Shown: positions 8,551 to 16,682, counted from the stretch's first letter. The stretch is DNA of 64,000 nt from Pseudomonas mandelii (GCF_024138395.1 NZ_JAMYDU010000007.1:175039-239038); one strand, 5' to 3'. Notes: generated by a model from the sequence alone, not told the origin. Numbers and translations are program-made.

Positions 8551-9003
8551 ATGAAAAGTGCGTTGATCTTCATACTCGCGACTCTGATCGCTGGATGCTC
8601 GACTTCAGGAACATCGATCAAGATCGGTGAGGATGGGCATTACCCCCCGACAAGCCCGGACTCAATATCTCTACTGCTGGAAGCACCTCAAAAGAAGTAT
8701 CAGATCATCGCTCTAGTTGAGGGCGTCGCTGCAACCGACGACTACTTCACAAAGGCTCGAACTGAGACCGCTGCCATTGAGGCCATGAAGGAGGAAGCCG
8801 CCCGAATCGGGGCCAACGCCATCGTTCTAACTGGAAAGAACTCTGTACCGTACGGCCAGGCTGGCTTTGCAACCACGACCGGTTCAGCAATCGCCGCCGG
8901 TAACCATTTAAACGGTTACGCCACTACTATTTCCTCGGGGCTTGGCTGGGAAAAAATCACGTTTTCTGGCACCGCTATCAGGTACATAGATAAAAGTGAG
9001 TAA
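8551..9003 (+). CDS. small lipoprotein, candidate integron-cassette gene
   Basis: A 150-residue lipoprotein. The signal peptide MKSALIFILATLIAGC ends in a lipobox (LIAGC, lipidated C16). The mature part has an AAIEAMKEEAARIGANAIVLT segment (near residue 79), a pattern seen in small envelope lipoproteins with an RcsF/YbjQ-like fold, then a glycine/threonine-rich tail. An attC-like recombination site starts seven bases after the stop, exactly where a cassette gene would carry it. No integrase or attI is in the window. Function unknown; export to the envelope is clear. Confidence 0.8.
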   Translation: MKSALIFILATLIAGCSTSGTSIKIGEDGHYPPTSPDSISLLLEAPQKKYQIIALVEGVAATDDYFTKARTETAAIEAMKEEAARIGANAIVLTGKNSVPYGQAGFATTTGSAIAAGNHLNGYATTISSGLGWEKITFSGTAIRYIDKSE

Positions 9004-9009
9004 CGTCGT

Positions 9010-9083
9010 GCCTAACAAACGGTTCAAACCGTTCGCTTCTCTCACTGGGACCGCGTACGCGCCCCTTAACCTAAACGTTATGA
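9010..9083 (+). other. attC-like integron recombination site
   Basis: The left core GCCTAAC (9010-9016) fits the RYYYAAC consensus and the right core is GTTATGA (9077-9083, consensus GTTRRRY, two mismatches). Inner boxes GGTTCAA (9021-9027) and TTAACC (9066-9071) pair as GGTT-AA with one unpaired C, which is the extrahelical base that marks attC hairpins. The CCCCTTAACCTAAACGTTA end resembles VCR-type sites. Total length about 74 bp. No second attC or intI gene was seen in the window. Confidence 0.65.
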
Positions 9084-9316
9084 ATATCTGTATAGGGTCG
9101 AAAGCAGACACGCGACGCCACGTGTTCCGGATTTCAATGCTTCCGGCCAAAGTAATCACGCCTGCTTTACATACAGATCCTACACCAACCTCGGAAATAG
9201 CCCCTATCCCCACTGGAGCGAATAAACCTATAGTCACCCCATCGCCCACGAAGCGACCAGGTTTGGCGACCTGCAGATCGGATCAGTCCCTTTAAATCTG
9301 ATTCGGAGTTTCACCT

Positions 9317-9589
9317 ATGGATAGATACATGCCCCTCACCGGAATCGACCTGATCCCGGCCTCCCTGCTCATCGACACCCAAGCTCCACTCGACGTCCTG
9401 CACGCCATGGCTGACTACCGCATTCGCACGGTCACGCAAGTGCTGGAAAACATCGCCTTCCGCGCCGAGGTCGGTTGCGACACGGTGGTGCTGTCGGACT
9501 TTGCCAAACTGCTGGCCATTCCGTTGCGCGATGGCTGTGACTTGATGGACGTGATCGGCCGGCGCTTGCGGGCGCAGGCGGCGGAATAA
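9317..9589 (+). CDS. small conserved Pseudomonas hypothetical protein
   Basis: A 90-residue soluble protein (MDRYMPLTGIDLIPASLL...) followed by a strong terminator. It is predicted all-helical with an acidic/hydrophobic pattern and ends in RRLRAQAAE. I recall similar short proteins from pseudomonads but no function. The start is supported by GGAG eleven bases upstream, a longer spacing than usual. Codon use is GC-rich and core-like, unlike the AT-richer cargo genes on both sides, so it may be resident. It is monocistronic. Confidence 0.65.
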   Translation: MDRYMPLTGIDLIPASLLIDTQAPLDVLHAMADYRIRTVTQVLENIAFRAEVGCDTVVLSDFAKLLAIPLRDGCDLMDVIGRRLRAQAAE

Positions 9590-9592
9590 ATG

Positions 9593-9622
9593 AAAACGGG
9601 TGCCTTGCGGGCACCCGTTTTT
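9593..9622 (+). terminator. Rho-independent terminator
   Basis: AAAACGGGTGCC and GGGCACCCGTTTTTT form a stem with a four-base loop and T run directly behind the 90-residue gene. Confidence 0.85.
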
Positions 9623-9689
9623 TGTCGGAGAGCGTGCAGAGGCATAGAATCCATCGCTCACCATGCCCCTCATTTCGCAAGGACAGTGA

Positions 9690-10097
9690 ATGCCTTCCCA
9701 TAAACGCCTTGGTAGCGTGTGTCATAGCCTCGCTCACCATGCCGCCAGTTCGCTGTCCTATGTCCATCCCCATCTCAGCGTGGCGCTGCGACCGTTGGGC
9801 GTCAGGGCTGCGGCGGTTGATCTGACGAAACAAGACCCCTGCCCTCCGGAGCTGAAAAGTCATTTTTATTTGTCCAACGCGCTCAATGCCCTGAGAGCGC
9901 GATTCGAGGAAATCCTTGAGCGGGAAGGATTCACACCGTCAGAGCTTCAAGAGGCGACGGTACTGTTTAACTACGATCAGAACGGCCTCGATGACTATTG
10001 CTGCGAGTGCCACGCTAGGCTGGTGAGCCTCAATGGCCGACAGTACGTGGCAGCAGTCAATTATCTGGGAAAATCCATCGTTCCGCAGTTTGGGTGA
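9690..10097 (+). CDS. hypothetical protein
   Basis: A 135-residue protein, not recognised. The N-terminal ~45 residues are basic and histidine-rich (MPSHKRLGSVCHSLAHH...). The rest looks like a compact helical domain with FEEILEREGFTPSELQEA and a YCCECHARLVSLNGRQYV segment that has three close cysteines. The ATG at 9690 has AAGGA about eight bases upstream. There is no signal peptide or membrane span. It follows a terminator and precedes an unrelated membrane peptide gene, so it is probably transcribed alone. Confidence 0.6.
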   Translation: MPSHKRLGSVCHSLAHHAASSLSYVHPHLSVALRPLGVRAAAVDLTKQDPCPPELKSHFYLSNALNALRARFEEILEREGFTPSELQEATVLFNYDQNGLDDYCCECHARLVSLNGRQYVAAVNYLGKSIVPQFG

Positions 10098-10198
10098 CTT
10101 CAAAAATGGGACCAAAGACCAAACAGCTGATTTGCGTGCTTGATCAGCTCGCCGTCCGCATACCACGAGTCGAAGGAAATATGGTTTTGGAAGGTCAT

Positions 10199-10432
10199 AT
10201 GAAGATTGTTAAAGGGGCATTGTTCGTCACGCTGATTGTTGCCTTGGCTATCGGGGCATTTAATTTGATATTCGTGGCAGTGTCTGGCTACTTTGGGCCG
10301 TTCTACGAGGGGGATGCGGACCAAAGTCGGAACTTTGCAATTTGGCTTTTGGGTAATGCGGGGGTTGGGTTGCTTTCGGTTGTCATGGGTGTAGTTTTGT
10401 ATCGGCGATATCTGCACAGGGCCCGTGTTTGA
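10199..10432 (+). CDS. small two-span membrane protein
   Basis: A 77-residue protein with two hydrophobic segments (about residues 6-30 and 48-68) separated by an acidic loop (YEGDADQSRN), ending YRRYLHRARV. The chosen ATG at 10199 has GGAAGG close upstream. The frame is open for 35 further codons to the left, but those residues look like non-coding translation. Not recognised; function unknown. No operon partner is evident. Confidence 0.55.
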   Translation: MKIVKGALFVTLIVALAIGAFNLIFVAVSGYFGPFYEGDADQSRNFAIWLLGNAGVGLLSVVMGVVLYRRYLHRARV

Positions 10433-10544
10433 ACGACACGATGCCAAGTAGTAGATTTCGTCGTACAACCCGTTTACCTGCCGCATCTGTCGATTATCTC
10501 CCAGGCGATACAACGCTTGAACCAGGATGCGATCAGACCGTCGA

Positions 10545-11243
10545 TCACTCGTTCAAGTCTTTCACCAGATAGCTATCTACGATTTGCGAAACGCCCGTCA
10601 ACGCAGTACGCAGCAACTCCGGTTCAGTGCGATACCGCAACGGCGTGTAGCCATAGGTGTTGGCGCCGTTGAATGCGGTGATCGGCTCGTTGCGCTGCCA
10701 GATCAGTTCCTCGCCGCGTTTCATGACACCGCTCACGGCAATCGTCGGATACACCACACTGCTGAAGCCTTGAGTCAGCGCGAATCCCCAGTTCAGGATG
10801 GTCAACTCGATCTGCGCATCGGCTGGTTCGTTTTCACCCACGATCTTGAAACGGCCGGTGGCGGTCAATTGCTCCTCGAAACTTTTTTTGACCAACTCGC
10901 CCAAATTGATATTCGCCGTTTCCATGTTGTAAAGAATCGCATCAACTGTCGACATCGAAGCCAGGTCGCCTGCCTTCAGACCTATGGCAAATCCGGCCCC
11001 TCCCAAAGCAGCTTTGGACAAGTTCGATGCACCAGCTGCCATTCCTACGCCAGCGCCGACTCCTGCGCCCAATGCAGCGCCCCATGCCTGTTCACGTCCC
11101 ATGTAACTCATTTCCTTGGGTTTCCATACGACCGGGAGAATTTTCACCGTATGGATCTGTGTACGATACTCGGGCTTGAATTTCTGGTTGGCGCATCCGG
11201 CAAGGAAAAGAACGGCAAATATCAGGACAGCAATCTTCTTCAT
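10545..11243 (-). CDS. glycine-zipper lipoprotein, hypothetical
   Basis: A 232-residue lipoprotein. The start at 11243 is chosen because MKKIAVLIFAVLFLAGC then forms a clear lipoprotein signal (lipidated C17). Frame upstream of it is not protein-like. Residues about 52-95 form a glycine/alanine-rich zipper (AWGAALGAGVGAGVG...), the kind of segment that inserts in or packs against the envelope. A beta-rich domain follows (FEEQLTATGRFKIVGENEPADAQIELTI), reminiscent of outer-membrane assembly or DUF4136-type lipoproteins. It stands alone. Function unknown. Confidence 0.75.
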   Translation of the reverse strand: MKKIAVLIFAVLFLAGCANQKFKPEYRTQIHTVKILPVVWKPKEMSYMGREQAWGAALGAGVGAGVGMAAGASNLSKAALGGAGFAIGLKAGDLASMSTVDAILYNMETANINLGELVKKSFEEQLTATGRFKIVGENEPADAQIELTILNWGFALTQGFSSVVYPTIAVSGVMKRGEELIWQRNEPITAFNGANTYGYTPLRYRTEPELLRTALTGVSQIVDSYLVKDLNE

Positions 11244-11338
11244 AAACAACTCACGACACCAAAGGAATGTGCGGAGTTTGTCGTCACCAGCAGGAAATTC
11301 TGAAGAGGAATGAGGAGCGCTGGTCGCGAGTGCTATTG

Positions 11339-11393
11339 CGGCAGGCAGCAGGCAGCTACCGGCGAACGCCCGCTTTTGGCCGTTCTGATGTGG
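11339..11393. repeat. dispersed palindromic repeat copy, diverged
   Basis: GGCAGGCAGCAGGCAGCTAC and CGCCCGCTTTTGGCCGTTC match the family in inverted orientation. The ~290-bp gap 11244-11535 otherwise shows no gene. Confidence 0.5.
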
Positions 11394-11535
11394 ACACAAT
11401 CCACCCTAAACCCTTGTTACTGTCGCAATGCGCGCCTTAGGGTTTGCCCCCCCAACGACCCATCTTGACGTCGTTGTTTGCTCGGCGCGCATCACTCTTC
11501 GTTTTAGATATGGACAGTTAACTTTTGTCGATACG

Positions 11536-11979
11536 TTATCTCCGAACGGTATCGTAATCGAACGGTTTGGTTCCATAGAACGAATGGATTTCTGTTGCCC
11601 AGGTTTCGTCGGCCATATTAGGCCAATTATCCTTGTCAAAACCTGGTGCATTTTCCAAGCGTTCTTTCTCTACGTTTAATACGAAACGCTTATTTACTGT
11701 ATCGAGTGTCAATGCATTCCAGGGTACCGCAAACAGTTTTTCTCCCATGGTAAGAAAGCCACCAAAAGATAGAACCGCATAACTCACTCTACCGCTGCGA
11801 ACATCCAACATGATTTCCTTGATATCTCCCAAGTCTTCTTCATTATGGTTATAAACATCATTTCCAATGAGTGTGTCCGCCCCCATCAGGTCGGGGCCAG
11901 GCCCCTGTTCGTCGGAGTCGGCATCTCGCAGGAGGTTGGTTTTGTATATGCCATAGGTATCGCGGTCTTCGTAGTTCAT
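11536..11979 (-). CDS. PRC-barrel domain protein
   Basis: A 147-residue protein with a PRC-barrel, the small beta-barrel found in photosynthetic reaction-centre H subunits and RNA-processing proteins. GADTLIGNDVYNHNEEDLGDIKEIMLD (from residue 33) is the standard start, and YAVLSFGGFLTMGEKLFAVPW (from residue 67) the standard core. The remaining C-terminus (DKDNWPNMADETWATEIHSFYG) is typical of stress-associated bacterial members. The gene is more AT-rich than the core. Similar single PRC-barrel genes in pseudomonads are linked to general stress, but the role here is inference. Confidence 0.85.
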   Translation of the reverse strand: MNYEDRDTYGIYKTNLLRDADSDEQGPGPDLMGADTLIGNDVYNHNEEDLGDIKEIMLDVRSGRVSYAVLSFGGFLTMGEKLFAVPWNALTLDTVNKRFVLNVEKERLENAPGFDKDNWPNMADETWATEIHSFYGTKPFDYDTVRR

Positions 11980-12485
11980 TACTATCTCCTATCAGCAATC
12001 GCCAATCAATTAGAAAATGTACCCATTGACTTGATGGCTGTATTAGTGGGAGTCACCCGCTCTCGAAAAGGTTGAATTTTTTTTCTGCATGACGACGAAT
12101 GGCAAGTGGAAGCAAAAGTAGTTAATCAGCTTTTAATTAGCGCGCTAAGCATGTGTGATGTTTTGTTTTTATTTTGAACAATAATTAGATCGATATCGTA
12201 GATTCCTGGATGAAGTGATTTCCCCTTCATGGCAACTACGTCGCCGGCCTGCATATGACTTCATAAATATGAAGATTAAGTTTTGGTTCCCACTACAAAC
12301 AAACTACTTTTTTTGGTGTGCCTATCCGCCTGAAAAAATACAGAAAAACCTGGTACGCAGTGAATGCCGTAACCAGGTGATATAAAGCGTGTATTGTTCT
12401 GATCCGTTTGTCTCTGTTACGAGATAAAAAGCCACCTAAATGAGATCAGAAATTTATATGTCGCAGCAGACAAAATCCGAGGACT
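11980..12485. other. AT-rich intergenic region
   Basis: About 506 bp, clearly more AT-rich than the core, with no supportable gene. It contains a short perfect inverted repeat, CTTCAT-AAAT-ATGAAG, near 12260-12275 and several T runs. It separates the PRC-barrel gene from the exporter/oxygenase operon. Confidence 0.5.
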
Positions 12486-13136
12486 TCACACGCTTTCGAT
12501 CATCAAGCTAAAGTTGATGGAGAAAATAAGGGCTGCCGAGAAGCAGATAAACACCACACCCCCAATTCTATTGACGATCAAAAAGCCCCTGCCAAGAGAA
12601 ACTTTTTGTCGTGCTGAGGTGGCGATATAGCCATAGGTGAAGTGAATCAAGCACACCAGTGCGCAAAACGTCGACGCCAACAATGTGAATTGAGGAACGA
12701 ACGGTTGGTCTGCCTTTATGAATTGCGGAAAAAGAGCCATGAAGAAAACGATTGGCTTGGGATTAAGCATCGAAATGAAAAAACCCTGCCTGAATCGGGC
12801 TATTACACTGGGGGTGTATTCAGAGTGTGTTATTTCATTGAGGTTATTTTGAAGTTTCGGCTTGGATCGCAGGAGCTTTAATCCAAGGTAGATCAGGTAA
12901 GCCGCACCCATTAGTTTAACGACGTTCATCATCCAGGCAGAGCTGGAAATAATCGCTCCTACACTGCTTGCCGCAATGATAGAAATCCCCCCCATGCCGA
13001 GGGTCACTCCAAGGATTCCAGGCAAAGCATTCTTCAGTCCATAGGTGAGTGAGTTTGTTAATGTAAGTAACACCCCAGGACCCGGACTGGCGATCGTCAA
13101 GCATGATATCGTCACGTAAAAAAGATATTCTTCCAC
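12486..13136 (-). CDS. LysE/RhtB family amino-acid exporter
   Basis: A 216-residue inner-membrane exporter with about six hydrophobic spans. The family mark SPGPGVLLTLTNSLTYG is at residues 18-34, close to the SPGP(N) motif of LysE/RhtB proteins, and ISMLNPKPIVFFMALFPQF near residue 121 is the second conserved block. The family exports amino acids and related metabolites. It lies 49 bp downstream of the HxG oxygenase gene on the same strand and shares its AT-rich composition, so the two are probably one operon. The likely cargo is that enzyme's product. Confidence 0.9.
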   Translation of the reverse strand: MEEYLFYVTISCLTIASPGPGVLLTLTNSLTYGLKNALPGILGVTLGMGGISIIAASSVGAIISSSAWMMNVVKLMGAAYLIYLGLKLLRSKPKLQNNLNEITHSEYTPSVIARFRQGFFISMLNPKPIVFFMALFPQFIKADQPFVPQFTLLASTFCALVCLIHFTYGYIATSARQKVSLGRGFLIVNRIGGVVFICFSAALIFSINFSLMIESV

Positions 13137-13185
13137 TGTTTATCTCCACGCAAAACAAAAGAAGGGCATAAGCCCTTGTGATTAT

Positions 13186-14109
13186 TCAACTTGTTTTTGA
13201 AATTTTTAACGAACGGTACTCTTGACCTTCAAAGAACGGGCTGTCAACAAGAAGTTCGCCATGTTCCTTTGCGACTTCTAAGTGAAAGCGCGTCGGCCCC
13301 GAGTATTTGAAATGTTCGCGGGGAATTTCAAGGTCATGAGCGCGACGATAGTCATAGGTACTGGTGTCGCAGAAGAAGCGCATGACAAACGCTGCGCGCG
13401 AGCTTACGGGGCCTTCCTCAAGCATGATGCTTCGGTGAATGACATTCTTGTCGAAAATGAGCGCATCACCCACCTCGAATTCGTCCTCGACGGCAAAGTG
13501 ATCCAGTAGCTTTTTAATCGCTGGGTCATTCAACGGACCATCGCGAAGGTGCACGAACTCATCGATGGTGGTCTCCTCACCTCGTTCAATACGTTCCGAT
13601 AGGAGTTGGAAAATCGAAGGATCGACGTGTTCATACATGAACGCCCCCGATACGGCGTCTTTTGGCACATACGCCATACCGCCTCGTTGCCCTTTGGGGT
13701 CGATATTTACCAAAGGAGCCCAGATTGTGCAGCCATAATCTTCCGCTTGGTGATAGCCGAAACTTTGCGTACCGATATGCCAAGGGAAGCCCTTGTTTTT
13801 CATCTTTTCAAGCTCGAAGGAAAGAGCTTGGGCAAAAAACATGGTTTTACCCGTCAACGTTTTCATGACATTTTTGAAGTGATCATCTTGAATAACGCTG
13901 GCAATCATCGGATCGCCATCATACATATCAAATGCCAAACGGCTAAAGCCGCTCTGATATTTATCAGTAGGCGTGGAGATACGATCACCAATGGTGGATG
14001 TTAAATAGCCGGTTATATCTCTATTGTAAAAACCTTTGAGAAAAAGAAAGCCCTGCCTGCGAAATTTCATCACCTGATCTTCGGTGACTTGAAACCTTTC
14101 GTTGATCAT
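13186..14109 (-). CDS. PhyH-type Fe(II)/2-oxoglutarate enzyme with HxG motif (halogenase-like)
   Basis: A 307-residue protein of the phytanoyl-CoA dioxygenase superfamily (FRRQGFLFLKGFYNRD opening, cupin core). The first metal motif, normally HxD, reads H111-I-G113 (verified in the codons CAT ATC GGT). The second histidine is H225 (VIHRS) and the 2-oxoglutarate arginine is probably R238. A missing carboxylate at this position defines Fe/2OG halogenases: SyrB2 has HxA, and WelO5 and BesD have HxG. Spacing (H to H 114, H to R 13) and length match SyrB2 closely (119, 13, 310 residues). A nearby HQA (120-122) is too close to the core strand to be the ligand. The downstream LysE gene suggests an amino-acid substrate. 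The activity is inferred, and a degenerate hydroxylase is possible. Confidence 0.8.
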   Translation of the reverse strand: MINERFQVTEDQVMKFRRQGFLFLKGFYNRDITGYLTSTIGDRISTPTDKYQSGFSRLAFDMYDGDPMIASVIQDDHFKNVMKTLTGKTMFFAQALSFELEKMKNKGFPWHIGTQSFGYHQAEDYGCTIWAPLVNIDPKGQRGGMAYVPKDAVSGAFMYEHVDPSIFQLLSERIERGEETTIDEFVHLRDGPLNDPAIKKLLDHFAVEDEFEVGDALIFDKNVIHRSIMLEEGPVSSRAAFVMRFFCDTSTYDYRRAHDLEIPREHFKYSGPTRFHLEVAKEHGELLVDSPFFEGQEYRSLKISKTS

Positions 14110-14744
14110 TACAACTCCATGTTGACTGATGTGGTACAGGACATTTTCGTGTGCTATTAAATACGACTAATTTTCCATGCCCCAGGCGCCGCGCACTGTA
14201 AAGTGCCCGTTATGGGTACGAGATATAAAAAATTAGTAGGAAATTTTATTGCCCGAATTCTACGGTGTCTGAATAGCGGCAATTAGCATATGAGATGTCA
14301 TTCCTTTCACTGATACAGCTCCCTCAATGAGAAGATCCTCTTCTCATTGAGGGAAAGCCTAATATGCTAAAAACGTTTTGTAAACATTTTCTGACTACAA
14401 GATTTACCAGAGACTCGCAAACGCAATCTGCGAATTAGCTAAAACAAGTGTTCACCGCCCCAACGGTTGTGAAAACGAAGTGATAACTGGCGTTCACTCT
14501 GAGCGCCGCACGCACGATCAGTGCTTCCCACGCCGTCCCGCCAACCAAGGTCAGGCTTGCCGCCTCAAGATGGCCAGCGAAGGAAGCTTCTTCCAGATAA
14601 CGCTTTGGGCAGCAACCAGAAGCGAACGCTGCTGGTATCAGGAACTCAACAACTGGCCATTGCCCCGATTCACGCTTACCATACTCGCAACTCGTATTAC
14701 CGGGGCTGCTGACCCCGCACCACCCGCCAACTGTTGGATCAAGA
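14110..14744. other. intergenic region between oxygenase operon and phosphatase remnant
   Basis: About 635 bp without a convincing intact gene. The left part is AT-rich and holds the nested inverted repeat at 14283-14370. The right part (14470-14740) is GC-richer; its minus strand reads LEAASLTLVGGTAWEALIVRA for a stretch and may be a gene remnant, but I cannot assign it. Confidence 0.4.
14283..14370. repeat. nested inverted repeat (long hairpin)
   Basis: A perfect inner hairpin has 16-bp arms TCCCTCAATGAGAAGA and TCTTCTCATTGAGGGA around a 3-base loop (14320-14354). It lies inside outer 9-bp arms TTAGCATAT (14283-14291) and ATATGCTAA (14362-14370). It is located 5' of the HxG enzyme operon. 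It could be a terminator, a processing site or a small mobile element end. Confidence 0.7.
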
Positions 14745-15072
14745 GTGACAAACCTCCTGTTCGTCTGCAGTCGTAACCAATGGCGCAGTCCCACGGCTGA
14801 AGCGATTTGGCACCGCCGCCCCGGATTCCATGCCCGCTCGGCGGGCACAAGCCCGAACGCACGCAAACCCATCGGCCCAGCGGATATTTGCTGGGCCGAT
14901 GTCATCTTTGTCATGGAACGCAAACACTTGAATCGCCTGCAGGCCCAGTACCCTCGCCTGCTTGAACACAAACGGATTCACTCTTTGGATATTCCCGACG
15001 ACTTTCACTACATGGATCCCTGAACTGGTGGGCATGCTCGAAAACGCAGTGGAGCCCTATCTCACTACCTAA
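14745..15072 (+). pseudogene. low-molecular-weight protein-tyrosine-phosphatase-like gene, frameshifted
   Basis: The first 92 codons encode an LMW-PTP-type protein. The P-loop CSRNQWRS (C8, CX5R) and PTAE are intact, and the DDFHYMDP segment near the end carries the general-acid region. A stop (TGA, 15021-15023) then appears because of one extra T at about 15021. Reading from 15022 in the next frame restores ELVGMLENAVEPYLTT and a stop at 15070-15072, the expected family ending. So the catalytic core is open and only the last helix is lost. This may be a recent pseudogenisation, a tolerated truncation or a base-calling error. Confidence 0.8.
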
Positions 15073-15127
15073 TCTTCGTGCGACAACCTCTGCCATCATT
15101 CAAGAACTTACAAGCCGAGTAGAAAAC

Positions 15128-15289
15128 ATGAATCGTCGTAAAAAAATAAAGCAGTTATTAAAAGCGCACGCTAAAAAGGCCAGCGCCAAATTGGCACCGC
15201 CAAGCAAGTCTAAATACATTAGTAAAGCCGACCGATTGAAACTGGCTGCTGAACCCAGTCACGACTCAATCATTTCCTCTGAGAGCTGA
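15128..15289 (+). CDS. DUF2986 family small basic protein
   Basis: A 53-residue, very lysine-rich protein (MNRRKKIKQLLKAHAKKA then PPSKSKYISKADRLKLA). The pattern MNRxKKxxxLLKxxAKKA...YISKAxR is the DUF2986 signature, found in gammaproteobacteria such as Vibrio, Shewanella and Pseudomonas. Function is unknown; high charge suggests RNA or ribosome association, but this is only inference. It lies between the phosphatase remnant and a GNAT gene on the same strand. AT-rich codon use marks it as different from the core. Confidence 0.8.
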   Translation: MNRRKKIKQLLKAHAKKASAKLAPPSKSKYISKADRLKLAAEPSHDSIISSES

Positions 15290-15376
15290 TCCAGGTATTT
15301 TGAGGCACTCTCGGAATTCACAACCTGATCCACCACACAACGACCCAGTAGTTCTACCGAAAAGGGAGGCGACCTT

Positions 15377-15877
15377 ATGAAACCCGTCAGAATTCGCACC
15401 CTCCAAAATACTGACGCTGAGGCGTTGCTGACATTTGAATTGGACAATCGCGAGTGGTTCGAGCGTTTCATTGACGCGCGCGAGGCTGCTTTTTACTCGC
15501 TGCAGGGCGTCACCGATCACATTGCGGCTTATTTATCTGGTTTTACCGCCGGAACCTGGCACCCCTTTGTCCTCGAAGAGGTTGACGGAAAAATAGTTGG
15601 GCGAGCGAACCTGAAAGGCATCGACATGTCCGAGCGGTCGGCAGAAGTTGGCTATCGGATTGCTCAAAGCGCTTGTGGACGGGGACTGGCAACGCTGGCG
15701 GTGGAGCATTTGATCCAGGAGGCGCAGTTACATTGGAATCTTAAACAACTGGTTGCCAACGTATACGCTGGAAATATCGGCTCGGCAAAAGTACTCGAAC
15801 GGTGTGGCTTCCTGATCGAACCTATGTCCTGGCAAGAAGGGACAGAGCAAGAATATCGGTATGGTCTTTCGATTTAG
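15377..15877 (+). CDS. RimJ/RimL-type GNAT N-acetyltransferase
   Basis: A 166-residue acetyl-CoA-dependent acetyltransferase of the RimJ/RimL subgroup, which modifies protein N-termini or small amines. IRTLQNTDAEALLTFELDNREWF is the typical start. The CoA loop is AQSACGRGLATLAVEHLI (near residue 95), and NIGSAKVLERCGF (near residue 133) is the classic closing motif. The ATG at 15377 has GGGAGGCGACCTT upstream, a good ribosome-binding site. It stands alone; substrate unknown. Confidence 0.9.
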   Translation: MKPVRIRTLQNTDAEALLTFELDNREWFERFIDAREAAFYSLQGVTDHIAAYLSGFTAGTWHPFVLEEVDGKIVGRANLKGIDMSERSAEVGYRIAQSACGRGLATLAVEHLIQEAQLHWNLKQLVANVYAGNIGSAKVLERCGFLIEPMSWQEGTEQEYRYGLSI

Positions 15878-16127
15878 ATGACGGGCACCTTGTGAGTGTC
15901 CGTTATTTTTACAGTTGGCCATGGCAGTTTCTGACGACGAACCCGGCTGATACAAAGAGGTCAAAGCAGGTGATGACGTCGCCAATGATCAAAGGCTTCA
16001 TTCAAGGGCGAAGTCAGTAGCTCACTTACTTTAGGGTGCGCCGGATAATTTCAGCAGGCTCGGATGTTGCCGAGGGGCAAGTGCTGACTGCTGCTCACAT
16101 CCAATGCTCCCGTATCGGAGTACTAAC

Positions 16128-16682
16128 ATGACTCAGTCAATGCGGTTCTTCCTATCGATTGTCCTTGCGACACTGGCATCGGCCAGCTTCTTGAACACTG
16201 CGAGTGCGGCAAGCGCCGAGGATCTGGATGTTGACTCTCGGCAAGCGTTGCAAACTCTCTACAAGTCCACGCCATTTGCTGAAAGCATTTCGCACAACGC
16301 CAAAGCGATTCTTGTCTTCCCGAAAATCATCAAGGCGGGCCTTGTGTTTGGCGGCAGCTATGGCGAAGGCGTGTTGTTGAAGGACAAGAAAGTAGAGAAT
16401 TATTACAACTCCGTAACCGGGTCTTGGGGGCTGCAAGCAGGCGCCCAGTCGTACGGCTATGCGGTTTTCCTGATGACCGACAAAGCCGTGGACTACATAC
16501 GTCAAACCAAGGGTTGGGAAATCGGCGTAGGACCCACTGTTGTTATGGTTGATGAAGGGGTGGCGAAGAACATGTCCAGCACGACGATAAAGGACGATGC
16601 CTATGCGTTCATTTTCGACCAGCAGGGGTTAATGGCCGGGATCAGCATCGAAGGAACCAAGATTTCCCTGATCAAGCGCTAA
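16128..16682 (+). CDS. secreted SYLF / YSC84-related lipid-binding domain protein
   Basis: A 184-residue protein with a signal peptide of about 28 residues (cleavage near NTASAASA). The mature part is a SYLF domain: AKAILVFPKIIKAGLVFGGSYGEGVLL followed by SWGLQAGAQSYGYAVFLMTD and a C-terminal DAYAFIFDQQGLMAGISIEGTKIS. SYLF domains bind phosphoinositides in eukaryotes, and bacterial versions are periplasmic or lipid-associated. The ATG at 16128 has GGAG eight bases upstream; an in-frame ATG at 16104 is less likely because the signal peptide begins here. Function in pseudomonads is unknown. Confidence 0.9.
   Translation: MTQSMRFFLSIVLATLASASFLNTASAASAEDLDVDSRQALQTLYKSTPFAESISHNAKAILVFPKIIKAGLVFGGSYGEGVLLKDKKVENYYNSVTGSWGLQAGAQSYGYAVFLMTDKAVDYIRQTKGWEIGVGPTVVMVDEGVAKNMSSTTIKDDAYAFIFDQQGLMAGISIEGTKISLIKR

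Noticed and set aside
13714..13780. H120-Q-A122 as the metal motif of the oxygenase
   Set aside because: It lies only 10 residues before the core tryptophan, whereas phytanoyl-CoA hydroxylase places its histidine 18 before; H111-I-G113 fits at 19.
14435..14971. A 178-codon minus-strand open frame
   Set aside because: It overlaps the phosphatase-like gene, whose P-loop is on the plus strand; only a short middle stretch looks protein-like.
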